Shown here: in pieces, positions 1-5,292 of the stretch
How the letters are laid out: the number at the start of each line of letters is the position of its first letter
Position numbering within the stretch: the stretch's first letter is position 1
Source: Candidatus Fischerbacteria bacterium RBG_13_37_8
Lineage (GTDB): Bacteria > Acidobacteriota > HRBIN11 > MFGW01
Length of the DNA stretch: 6,420 nucleotides
Assembly: GCA_001780385.1 (NCBI GenBank)
Contig: MFGW01000098.1
Coordinates: forward strand, 26,998-33,417
Reading direction: 5' to 3'
Position numbers and translations under genes: made by a program
Notes under the pieces: model-generated
What the model was told of the DNA's origin: nothing
Databases searched by the model: none
The model's input: only the letters and a program-made list of their open reading frames with translations

Positions 1-139
1 GCTGATAAGGATTCGAAACGAGCAGTTCGCTTTTTATTAATTTGCCTACGGCCCCACCTTTTTTCAACAATAATTCTTCGATGTAATGAGGTTCGTGTCT
101 CATCTCAAGTGAGGAAGGTAATCCCTTCTTTTTATACAC
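1..139 (-). CDS. parB: ParB-family partitioning protein, N-terminal fragment (3' end outside window)
   Basis: The DNA-binding, CTP-dependent partner of ParA loads at parS sites and helps segregate the chromosome. Only the first 46 codons lie in the window. The chosen start is GTG at 139-137, which overlaps the last 8 bases of parA and sits 9 bases after a perfect AAGGAGG. The reading begins (V/M)YKKKGLPSSLEMRHEPHY, continues through a short linker and reaches GKLIKSELLVSNPYQ at the window edge. That last part is the family's opening strand, usually I/V..I.PNPYQPR, and the next base (C) fits the expected Pro. The leading KKGLP...MRHEPHYIEEL stretch resembles the N-terminal extension I recall from some ParB proteins outside the proteobacteria; that recollection is unverified. 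A shorter start at the in-frame ATG (residue 13, positions 103-101) is possible but has no comparable ribosome binding site. Assignment rests on this short motif plus the position directly after parA. Confidence 0.85.
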   Translation of the reverse strand, partial: MYKKKGLPSSLEMRHEPHYIEELLLKKGGAVGKLIKSELLVSNPYQ

Positions 140-905
140 GTTTGAGTACCTCCTTCGCCAATTGCATATATTCCTCTGCCCCACTGGACTTGGGAGCAAA
201 TGTGAATATTGATTCTTTGTAGGCAGGGCTTTCTTCCAATCGTATGCTTTTAGATATTTTTGATTGAAAAACAAGTGACCCAAATACATTCTTCAGTTGC
301 TTATAAATATCTTTAGATAATGTTGTTCGTTTATCAAATAGAGTAATTAATATTCCTATAATATTTAAGGATGGATTTGCCAAGGCTTTTACTTTTTCTA
401 TTGTTTCGAGCAAATCATCTGTACCTTCAAGGGCAAAATATGATGCCTGTACCGGTATGAGAATATAATCAGATGCAACTAATGCGTTTACCGTAAGCAA
501 TCCTAATGCCGGCGGTGTGTCAATAATAATATAATCATAGCCATCTTTGATTTCTTTGATTTTTTCCTTGAGACGATAATATGCATCTATTTCACCAATA
601 AGTTTGCTTTCCAGTTTAGCAAGTGAAATCCTGCTTGGGATAAGAAATAGGGTATCTGAAGCAGTAGAATGTATAACATCTTTCATCTGAATTTTGGAAT
701 CTAACAGCACATCGTAAATATTACATACCTCACGATGTATATCGAGAAAAGTAAGTGATGCATTTGCCTGAGGATCCAGATCAATGAGCAAGGTTGTAAT
801 ATTTAAAAGGGCTAATCCATACGCTAAATTAATAGCTGTGGTTGTTTTACCCACACCACCTTTTTGGTTGGTTATTGAAATAATACGAGTTTTTCTTTGC
901 TCCAT
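132..905 (-). CDS. parA: ParA/Soj-type chromosome partitioning ATPase
   Basis: A 257-residue deviant Walker-type ATPase that binds DNA non-specifically as an ATP dimer and works with ParB to move origin regions apart; Soj-type members also touch replication initiation. Visible motifs are the deviant Walker A KGGVGKTT at residues 15-22 (signature Lys15 and Lys20), the Walker A' region LLIDLDPQANAS at 39-50, and the Walker B hydrophobic strand IIIDTPP at 126-132. FDKRTTLS at 190-197 and the C-terminal SGAEEYMQLAKEVL are also typical. The length and near-absence of an N-terminal extension match the short chromosomal Soj type rather than the longer plasmid type with a helix-turn-helix. The ATG at 905 is the only sensible start, as the P-loop begins 14 residues later. 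No Shine-Dalgarno sequence precedes it and a promoter ends only about 9 bases upstream, so the mRNA may be leaderless. parB overlaps its 3' end by 8 bases. Confidence 0.96.
   Translation of the reverse strand: MEQRKTRIISITNQKGGVGKTTTAINLAYGLALLNITTLLIDLDPQANASLTFLDIHREVCNIYDVLLDSKIQMKDVIHSTASDTLFLIPSRISLAKLESKLIGEIDAYYRLKEKIKEIKDGYDYIIIDTPPALGLLTVNALVASDYILIPVQASYFALEGTDDLLETIEKVKALANPSLNIIGILITLFDKRTTLSKDIYKQLKNVFGSLVFQSKISKSIRLEESPAYKESIFTFAPKSSGAEEYMQLAKEVLKRV
149..155 (-). promoter_or_regulatory. Ribosome binding site of parB
   Basis: AAGGAGG on the minus strand, inside the last codons of parA, followed by a 9-base spacer and GTG at 139. It is the strongest Shine-Dalgarno match near the parA/parB junction and decides the GTG start. 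Its location inside parA implies translational coupling of the two partners. Confidence 0.8.
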
Positions 906-913
906 GTTAATAT

Positions 914-942
914 ATTAAAGATTAAATTTTAGATTTTGTCAA
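914..942 (-). promoter_or_regulatory. Sigma70-type promoter of parA-parB
   Basis: On the minus strand a perfect -35 TTGACA (942-937) is followed by a 17-base spacer and TTTAAT (919-914, five of six to TATAAT). Transcription would be expected to start around 909-905, on or just before the parA ATG at 905. The bases between -10 and ATG contain no purine-rich ribosome binding site. Promoter elements are read by eye; the start site is inferred. Confidence 0.65.
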
Positions 943-952
943 GTGCAATTAT

Positions 953-980
953 GGAATAGGGAATGGGGAATGGAGGAATG
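953..980. repeat. Short tandem heptamers of the GGAATGG type
   Basis: Three in-phase 7-base units, GGAATAG (953-959), GGAATGG (960-966) and GGAATGG (967-973), are followed by an out-of-phase AGGAATG (974-980). The inverted sequence CCCTATTCCCC occurs at 1142-1152, on the far side of the adjacent inverted-repeat element, so the heptamers appear to be its outer border. The array lies just upstream of the parA promoter. It resembles in style, but is not identified with, the short tandem repetitive sequences known between genes in some other bacteria. Confidence 0.6.
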
Positions 981-983
981 AGT

Positions 984-1141
984 ACCTGTAAAGGCTTTCT
1001 TTTCATTATACCGAAAAATAAAGGAAACAAAATTAAAGAAACATTTTTTTTTGCAATAACAAAGAAGATTTATTTGCAAATAAAATAATCCTGATATTTT
1101 TTGACTCTTTTGGTATTATGAGAAGAAAGTCTGTTACAGGT
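984..1141. repeat. 158-bp element with long imperfect terminal inverted repeats (MITE-like or structured RNA)
   Basis: The left arm starts ACCTGTAA at 984 and continues through CTTTCTTTTCATTATACC to about 1017. The reverse complement of the right arm starts ACCTGTAA at 1141 and continues through CTTTCTTCTCATAATACC to about 1108. By hand alignment about 29 of 35 columns agree, with one gap. The roughly 90-base interior is AT-rich with no open frame of note; it includes an 8-T run near 1045 and a TTTGCAAA palindrome near 1073. The size and arms are those of a miniature inverted-repeat element, but no transposase is present and no clean target duplication is visible. A long intergenic RNA hairpin is the alternative. 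Confidence 0.6.
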
Positions 1142-1265
1142 CCCTATTCCCCAATTGGTATGTCATGCAAAAAAATATTCTTCATGCATGCGCTTTGATA
1201 ATTCTGATTACTTGCTCTGTCACCCGGAATGCCTTCTGTCTCTCATTTGAAGTAATTCTTATTAC
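1142..1265. other. Remainder of the parA/DUF151 intergenic gap, no gene recognised
   Basis: Between the inverted-repeat element and the DUF151 stop codon there is no convincing gene. Visible items are CCCTATTCCCC (1142-1152), the inverted partner of the heptamers at 953-980; a weak 6-bp inverted repeat CATGCA/TGCATG (1164-1169 with 1185-1190) around a 15-base loop; and a 7-bp repeat ATTACTT/AAGTAAT (1207-1213 with 1250-1256) around a wide loop. On the minus strand the frame of the DUF151 gene stays open for 27 codons after its TAG stop, to a TGA at 1184-1182; see findings. No strong intrinsic terminator for the DUF151 gene is evident. Confidence 0.5.
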
Positions 1266-1751
1266 CTATACTTTATATTTTCCAAGTTCTTCCGGTCGAA
1301 GATTTTCCAACCATTTTTGAAGGCTTTCCTGATCTACTGCTTCCTTATTAATCTCGATACTTTTTGCCTTGTAGATTACTTCTTCCTCTACATAGATTGG
1401 TGTTCGCAACCGCAGTGCTAATGCAATTGCATCACTTGGTCTTGAATCAAAAGTATATATTTTGCCATTGACTTCCACAAAAATTAGCGCATAAAACGTG
1501 TTATCCTGAAGATCATTAACCAGTATTTTTTTTACCCTTGCATCAAGACCGTAGAGTACATTTTTGAGTAAATCATGAGTCATGGGACGAGGTGTAGGAA
1601 TATTTTCCATTTGAAGGGCTATGGCATTTGCTTCAAAAAAACCAACCCAAATAGGTAGTGCCCTTTCGCCTTTTGTGTCAACGAGAATAATAATTGGCAT
1701 ATTACTGAGTGGGTCGAGCATTAAACCCTTAATTTTCATTTCTATTTCCAT
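1266..1751 (-). CDS. DUF151 / bifunctional nuclease (BFN) family protein
   Basis: A 161-residue protein of the DUF151 family, whose plant members were described as DNases/RNases and which has bacterial structures such as the Thermotoga TM0160 type. The bacterial role is not well settled. Recognisable blocks are the N-terminal KGLMLDPLSNMPIIILVD (residues 8-25), LPIWVG (32-37) followed by EANAIALQ, PRPMTHDLL (54-62), and the signature DSRPSDAIALALR (102-114) leading into TPIYVEEEV. The C-terminus WLENLRPEEL matches the usual family ending, so it looks full length with a TAG stop. The ATG at 1751 is chosen because GGAGG lies 7 bases upstream; the next in-frame ATG (residue 5) is also possible. 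It stands alone between two structured intergenic elements and has its own near-consensus promoter, so it is probably transcribed separately from miaB. Confidence 0.92.
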   Translation of the reverse strand: MEIEMKIKGLMLDPLSNMPIIILVDTKGERALPIWVGFFEANAIALQMENIPTPRPMTHDLLKNVLYGLDARVKKILVNDLQDNTFYALIFVEVNGKIYTFDSRPSDAIALALRLRTPIYVEEEVIYKAKSIEINKEAVDQESLQKWLENLRPEELGKYKV

Positions 1752-1758
1752 TATTATG

Positions 1759-1763
1759 CCTCC
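1759..1763 (-). promoter_or_regulatory. Ribosome binding site of the DUF151 gene
   Basis: GGAGG on the minus strand with a 7-base spacer (CATAATA) before the ATG at 1751. It favours that ATG over the second one at 1739. Confidence 0.75.
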
Positions 1764-1793
1764 ATGCCAATATAATTATTGACTCAGCAGTTA

Positions 1794-1822
1794 ATAATAA
1801 AGTTTTCTTTGTTTTTAGTCAA
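1794..1822 (-). promoter_or_regulatory. Sigma70-type promoter of the DUF151 gene
   Basis: On the minus strand TTGACT (1822-1817, five of six to consensus) and TATTAT (1799-1794, five of six) are separated by exactly 17 bases. The expected start is near 1787, giving a leader of about 36 bases that contains the GGAGG. The -35 hexamer lies about 17 bases from the edge of the AGGTTA palindromic array. Confidence 0.65.
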
Positions 1823-1838
1823 GTAAAACCACCAAAAT

Positions 1839-1974
1839 AGGTTAAGGTTAAGAAAAGCATGAGATTAAGGTTGAGGTTAAAGAAAAGACTTTGTTTATTT
1901 TAATCTCGACATTAACCTCTCTTCAGCCTCAATTCCTCCTTAACTTTAACCTTGGTCTATCTTAACCTTAACCT
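1839..1974. repeat. 136-bp palindromic array of AGGTTA/TAACCT hexamers
   Basis: A perfect 15-bp inverted repeat bounds the element: AGGTTAAGGTTAAGA (1839-1853) and its complement TCTTAACCTTAACCT (1960-1974). Inside are further matching arms, GAGATTAA (1861-1868) with TTAATCTC (1900-1907) and GAGGTTAA (1873-1880) with TTAACCTC (1912-1919). The left half is built from AGGTTA-like hexamers (AGGTTA twice, then AGATTA, AGGTTG, AGGTTA after an 11-base break). The right half carries TTAACC-like units in the opposite sense. It starts about 35 bases downstream of the miaB stop and just upstream of the DUF151 promoter, so it could serve as miaB 3'-end structure, a protein-binding array, or a mobile palindromic repeat. 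No coding potential is seen in it. Confidence 0.65.
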
Positions 1975-2009
1975 TTATGATTATATATGCCATTATTAGA
2001 AAAATGTGA

Positions 2010-3350
2010 TCAGTCACTAGTGGATTCGCTACTATTTGAATACTCTCCCCTTAAAGAATTTGAATGTGCTTCGGTTATCAGGATTTCGATTAATTTCCCT
2101 AAAAGATCAGGTGAACCTTTAAAATTAACAACGACATTTTCTGTCGTTCTTCCTGTTAATTCAGAAGTGCTTCTTTTGCTTACTCCCTCTGCAAGAATTG
2201 TTTTCTTTTTTCCAATGAAATCTTTAAATTGCTGGATTTGTATCCCCCTTTGTAAAGATTGTAATTCATACAGACGCCTGTCCTTTATATCTTCGGCAAT
2301 ATCATCCTTATATCGTAATGCATGGGTATTAGGTCGGGGCGAATATTTAAAGGAATACATCATGAGAAAACGCGCCTTTTGAACAAGATCAAGTGTCAGT
2401 TGAAAATCATTTTCTGTTTCACCTGGAAAACCTACTATGATATCTGTGGAAAGCGCTATGTAAGGAATGTACTTTCTTACCATGCCAATTATTTCTAAAT
2501 ATTCTTCCCTGGAATATCCTCTCCGCATCCTTTTCAGAATAGTGCTGGAACCAGATTGAACAGGCAAATGCAAGTAAGAACAAATTTTTGTATTATCATG
2601 CATTACTTTAACAATACGATTATCAAAATCTTTTGGATACGAAGTGACAAACCGGATTCTTTTGAATGCTTTTATTATGCTTACTGCTTCTAAAATATCG
2701 GCAAAAGTATACGCAGCATTTCTATATGAATTAACATTTTGTCCAAGCAGACAAATTTCCTGATAACCTTTATCAGCGAGGCTGTTTGCTTCATCGATAA
2801 TGGCATTAAATGACCGGTAAATTTCTCTTCCCCTGGTAAATGGAACTACGCAGAATGAGCAAAATTTATTACATCCCTCCATTATGGTAAGATAGGCTTT
2901 ATAAGGAGATTCCCTATCAATAAAAGGTATTTCGAAAGCAGGTTCTTGTTTAGGTTGGGAGATTGCTATGCATTGGCTTCGCTTTTCTATAACCTGCTGA
3001 ATGCAGCCAGGTAACTGTGCAATATTCTTTGGACCAATCACTATATCAACAATATTACTTTTTGCAAGCAAAGATTCTTTTTCTTGTTGCGCAACACAAC
3101 CGCAAATTGCTACGATAAGATCCTTTTTCTTCATCTTTATTTTGCCAATACGACCAATTTCAGTATGTACTTTATGCTCTGCTTTTTCTCGAACACTGCA
3201 GGTATTTAAGATAATGATGTCGGCTTCCTGGATAGAAAATGCTTTCTCATATCCTGCCATTTGAAGGATGCCGCTAATCTTTTCAGAATCATGAACATTC
3301 ATTTGACAGCCATAAGTGTGAATAAACATTTTTTTGATTTGTTGTTTCAT
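2010..3350 (-). CDS. miaB: tRNA-2-methylthio-N6-dimethylallyladenosine synthase MiaB
   Basis: A radical-SAM methylthiotransferase that converts i6A to ms2i6A at position 37 of tRNAs reading UNN codons, using two [4Fe-4S] clusters. The 446 residues match the usual length. The N-terminal UPF0004 domain carries TYGCQMNVHDSE (12-23, Cys15), NTCSVREKAEHK (49-60, Cys51) and CGCVAQQE (83-90, Cys85). The radical-SAM cluster is C160-x3-C164-x2-C167 in MEGCNKFCSFC, followed by GQNVNSY (203-209), HLPVQSGS (261-268) and STDIIVGFPGET (301-312). A TRAM domain covers about 379-429, and a short polar Ser-rich tail ends the protein. TYGCQMN...DSE and NTCSVREKAE point to MiaB rather than RimO or MtaB. The ATG at 3350 lacks a clear Shine-Dalgarno sequence; the ATG at codon 8 has none either, and the first keeps the usual lead-in. 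It lies 77 bases after pssA. Confidence 0.96.
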   Translation of the reverse strand: MKQQIKKMFIHTYGCQMNVHDSEKISGILQMAGYEKAFSIQEADIIILNTCSVREKAEHKVHTEIGRIGKIKMKKKDLIVAICGCVAQQEKESLLAKSNIVDIVIGPKNIAQLPGCIQQVIEKRSQCIAISQPKQEPAFEIPFIDRESPYKAYLTIMEGCNKFCSFCVVPFTRGREIYRSFNAIIDEANSLADKGYQEICLLGQNVNSYRNAAYTFADILEAVSIIKAFKRIRFVTSYPKDFDNRIVKVMHDNTKICSYLHLPVQSGSSTILKRMRRGYSREEYLEIIGMVRKYIPYIALSTDIIVGFPGETENDFQLTLDLVQKARFLMMYSFKYSPRPNTHALRYKDDIAEDIKDRRLYELQSLQRGIQIQQFKDFIGKKKTILAEGVSKRSTSELTGRTTENVVVNFKGSPDLLGKLIEILITEAHSNSLRGEYSNSSESTSD

Positions 3351-3405
3351 TGTATATAGAGGTTAATTTTTTCAGATTTGTTTGCTTGGTTTTCTTTCGA
3401 CCCGC

Positions 3406-3411
3406 ATTATA
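3406..3411 (-). promoter_or_regulatory. Possible -10 element upstream of miaB
   Basis: A perfect TATAAT lies on the minus strand in the 77-base pssA-miaB gap, about 56 bases before the miaB ATG. The -35 region at the right distance (TACATA) matches only three of six positions, so it may be a weak or activator-dependent promoter, or chance in AT-rich DNA. No terminator separates pssA from miaB, so read-through is also likely. Confidence 0.3.
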
Positions 3412-3427
3412 TACTTAAAGTCTTACT

Positions 3428-4240
3428 TTATGTATGAGGCGAAGAAGGAGTACCGATCTTCTTTTCTTGAATAATTGCTGAAGGAGAAGGTTGTTTCTGT
3501 TGTAATCCAAAAAGACGCATAATAATGCCCGATAGCAAATAAATAGTTGCTAAACTGATAAGGGCTATCTGAGAAAATGTTAGAATTGATGCAATAATTA
3601 CTGCTATAGCGATAATATAGAAGTATGATTTTTGACTGCGAAGGTTGATAGATTTAAAGCTGAAATATTTAATTTTGCTTACCATAAGAAATGATAAAAT
3701 GATAAGCAGTACAATAGCAGTTAATGAAGCATAGCTAGCCTTTAAAGGTTGTGGATAATAATGAACAAGGGCTGCAATGACTCCGGCAGAAGCAGGTGTT
3801 GGTAATCCAATGAAGAATCGTTTATCAGTTAATGTGGAAATGATATTAAATTTTGCCAATCTGACGGCGCTGCACATTAAAAACAGGAATGCGGCCAAGA
3901 AACCTGCTTTAGAATAGTAGCCCCCATAATAGGGATGAAATGCCCAATAGTAAATAAGAATGGAAGGTGCTACTCCAAAAGCAATGATATCTGCTAAGGA
4001 ATCAAGCTGCAGTCCTATTTCAGTGTGTGCATTTAATGCACGGGCTATTCTGCCATCCAGGCCGTCTAATATAATTGAAAAACCAATATATAGTGCAGCC
4101 CTCGAGAGTTTTCCTTCGACAGAAGATGCAATAGAAAAAAATGCACAATACATGCTTGCAATGGTAAATAATGAAGGAAATAAAAAAACAGATTGGCTGA
4201 GATGTTTTTTTCCTTTTTTCACTATATTAATTTTCTTCAT
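3428..4240 (-). CDS. pssA: CDP-diacylglycerol--serine O-phosphatidyltransferase (type II, membrane)
   Basis: Makes phosphatidylserine and CMP from CDP-diacylglycerol and L-serine in the cytoplasmic membrane, supplying the substrate of the neighbouring Psd. The complete CDP-alcohol phosphotransferase motif is present with correct spacing: D59-x2-D62-G63-x2-A66-R67-x8-G76-x3-D80-x3-D84. Downstream, SAVRLAKFNI is typical of the PssA branch and argues against phosphatidylglycerophosphate synthase. The rest is a series of hydrophobic segments (from about residue 17 to 245), then a polar tail of about 25 residues rich in Gln, Lys, Ser and Pro. At 270 residues it is of the Bacillus-like integral membrane type rather than the E. 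coli phospholipase D-like type. The ATG at 4240 overlaps psd by 14 bases, and AGGAG (4251-4247) sits 6 bases upstream inside psd, indicating coupled translation. Confidence 0.95.
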   Translation of the reverse strand: MKKINIVKKGKKHLSQSVFLFPSLFTIASMYCAFFSIASSVEGKLSRAALYIGFSIILDGLDGRIARALNAHTEIGLQLDSLADIIAFGVAPSILIYYWAFHPYYGGYYSKAGFLAAFLFLMCSAVRLAKFNIISTLTDKRFFIGLPTPASAGVIAALVHYYPQPLKASYASLTAIVLLIILSFLMVSKIKYFSFKSINLRSQKSYFYIIAIAVIIASILTFSQIALISLATIYLLSGIIMRLFGLQQKQPSPSAIIQEKKIGTPSSPHT

Positions 4241-4847
4241 TCCATACTCCTAAAATTGAAATACCAGCATGTACTTTATCTTTCACTTTTACCTGTAAAG
4301 TTATCTTTGCAGGGAACTCCAGTTCTGTTCTTGAACCTAAAATTATCATGCCTATCTTTTCACCAGTTATTATAGTATCTCCTGTTTGTTTCCAGAAAAG
4401 AATTCGTCTGGCAAGTATCCCGGCTATCTGCTTGAGAATAATATTGCCATGTTCATTTTCTATGAAAATAACATTTTGTTCATTCTGGCCAGTGGCTAAT
4501 TGATTAAAAGCTGCATAAAATTTGCCTCTTTTGTATTGTACATCTTTTATCAGTCCCCTTAAAGGAGCTCTGTTGATATGAACATCAAAAATCGAGAGAA
4601 AAATGCTAATCCTGAGATAGTTCTGACCATCTTTTTCATACTCTTCAATACCTACTATTTTTCCATCAGCAGGAGAAATTATCTGATTGTCCTTAGCTGT
4701 GATTTCTCTTTTTGGATCACGAAAAAAATAAAAAATAAAACAGATAAACAATAAAAAAACTAAACTGCCAATAAGTAATTTGATAAAATAGAAAAAAATT
4801 GCAAGCACTCCACCTGCAATAAGAAATGGAACTGCTAATTTATTCAA
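4227..4847 (-). CDS. psd: Phosphatidylserine decarboxylase proenzyme (short type)
   Basis: Decarboxylates phosphatidylserine to phosphatidylethanolamine using a pyruvoyl group made by self-cleavage. The 206 residues fit the short PSD class. An N-terminal hydrophobic region (about 5-42, room for two membrane passes) is followed by FFRDPKREI, the SPADG motif (58-62, Asp61), and SIFLSIFDVHINRAP (81-95, with conserved His90). The cleavage site is Gly171-Ser172 in LGSR, so the predicted products are a 171-residue beta chain and a 35-residue alpha chain with the pyruvoyl at its N-terminus. The start is TTG at 4847: no ATG occurs in frame until codon 167, and GAGGA lies 7 bases upstream, overlapping the stop of the preceding gene. 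It overlaps pssA, the preceding pathway step, by 14 bases. Confidence 0.95.
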   Translation of the reverse strand: MNKLAVPFLIAGGVLAIFFYFIKLLIGSLVFLLFICFIFYFFRDPKREITAKDNQIISPADGKIVGIEEYEKDGQNYLRISIFLSIFDVHINRAPLRGLIKDVQYKRGKFYAAFNQLATGQNEQNVIFIENEHGNIILKQIAGILARRILFWKQTGDTIITGEKIGMIILGSRTELEFPAKITLQVKVKDKVHAGISILGVWNEEN

Positions 4848-4854
4848 AGAGTGT

Positions 4855-4859
4855 TCCTC
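4855..4859 (-). promoter_or_regulatory. Ribosome binding site of psd, overlapping the upstream stop codon
   Basis: GAGGA on the minus strand overlaps the TGA stop (4860-4858) of the DUF465 gene, with 7 bases to the TTG at 4847. It supports the TTG start and suggests that ribosomes finishing the small gene feed psd. Confidence 0.65.
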
Positions 4860-5103
4860 AATGATTCTGATTTTCTAAATTTTGCTGATAAACTCTTATC
4901 CTTTGATAAATTTTGTCTTTTATACCAAGTTTCATTTTCTTAATTTCTACTTCCCTGATACGTTCTTCTTCGGTTAAATATTTCTTTTCATCAAAGAATT
5001 TGAGTTTTTCTTCGCATTGCTGATGCTCATGTATTAATTCATTAAACTCCTGGTCTTCCGCCATTAATTTCTTTTTGACGGTTTCCTCATCCATTTTTTT
5101 CAT
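4858..5103 (-). CDS. Small DUF465 (YdcH-like) coiled-coil protein
   Basis: An 81-residue, highly charged, helical protein. The core FNELIHEHQQCEEKLKFFDE followed by LTEEERIREVEIKKMKLGIKD fits the DUF465/YdcH pattern of F..L..EH, a short hairpin, then L..EE...KK.KL..KD. It should fold as an antiparallel helical pair. There is no signal peptide, membrane segment or enzyme motif, and the family's function is unknown to me. The ATG at 5103 is used, with GAGGAG (5120-5115) 11 bases upstream, a rather long spacer; the ATG at codon 4 (5094) is an alternative. It is the first gene of the psd-pssA cluster, 10 bases from psd, behind a good promoter. That placement suggests shared expression, though a lipid role is only inference. 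Confidence 0.85.
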   Translation of the reverse strand: MKKMDEETVKKKLMAEDQEFNELIHEHQQCEEKLKFFDEKKYLTEEERIREVEIKKMKLGIKDKIYQRIRVYQQNLENQNH

Positions 5104-5149
5104 GGGCCCTTACGCTCCTCTATTTTATATGATTCATATATTAATATAT

Positions 5150-5178
5150 ATTATAACAATTATTTTTGCCATAGTGAA
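5150..5178 (-). promoter_or_regulatory. Promoter of the DUF465-psd-pssA cluster
   Basis: On the minus strand TTCACT (5178-5173, four of six) is spaced 17 bases from a perfect TATAAT (5155-5150). The start would fall near 5143, leaving a leader of about 40 bases. That leader is very AT-rich, opens with part of an ATATATTAATATAT palindrome, and contains GAGGAG (5120-5115). Confidence 0.55.
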
Positions 5179-5265
5179 TCCCTGAAAACAAGAAAAAACT
5201 TAAAATATTTTCTAATGGATGCAAATTTCCCCCCTCAGAAAAACTATCCATATAATTAAAGTTAT

Positions 5266-5292
5266 ACTTGAATAACATGGTGTTATATAAGT
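5266..5292 (-). terminator. Hairpin over the rimI stop codon, possible weak terminator
   Basis: On the plus strand ACTT (5266-5269), ATAACA (5272-5277), a 3-base loop, TGTTAT (5281-5286) and AAGT (5289-5292) form two stacked stems with a 2x2 mismatch. The hairpin spans the rimI TAA (5285-5283). It is A/T-rich and no T-run follows directly on the minus strand; a five-T tract comes about 20 bases later. It may protect or end the tsaB-rimI message, but it is not a standard intrinsic terminator. Confidence 0.35.

Noticed and set aside
1164..1190. CATGCA/TGCATG hairpin downstream of the DUF151 gene as a terminator
   Set aside because: The stem is only 6 bp with a 15-base loop and the T-run lies in the loop rather than after the stem on the minus strand.
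1..1265. parS site near parA/parB
   Set aside because: I looked for the TGTTTCACGTGAAACA-type palindrome through the window and saw no close match; the site may lie outside it.
1839..1974. CRISPR array made of the AGGTTA repeats
   Set aside because: The units are 6 bases, mirrored rather than direct, with no regular unique spacers and no cas gene nearby.
1987..2382. Plus-strand open frame of 131 codons opposite the 3' end of miaB
   Set aside because: It lies almost wholly antisense to the conserved MiaB C-terminal region, has no recognisable domain, and its sequence is explained by the real gene.
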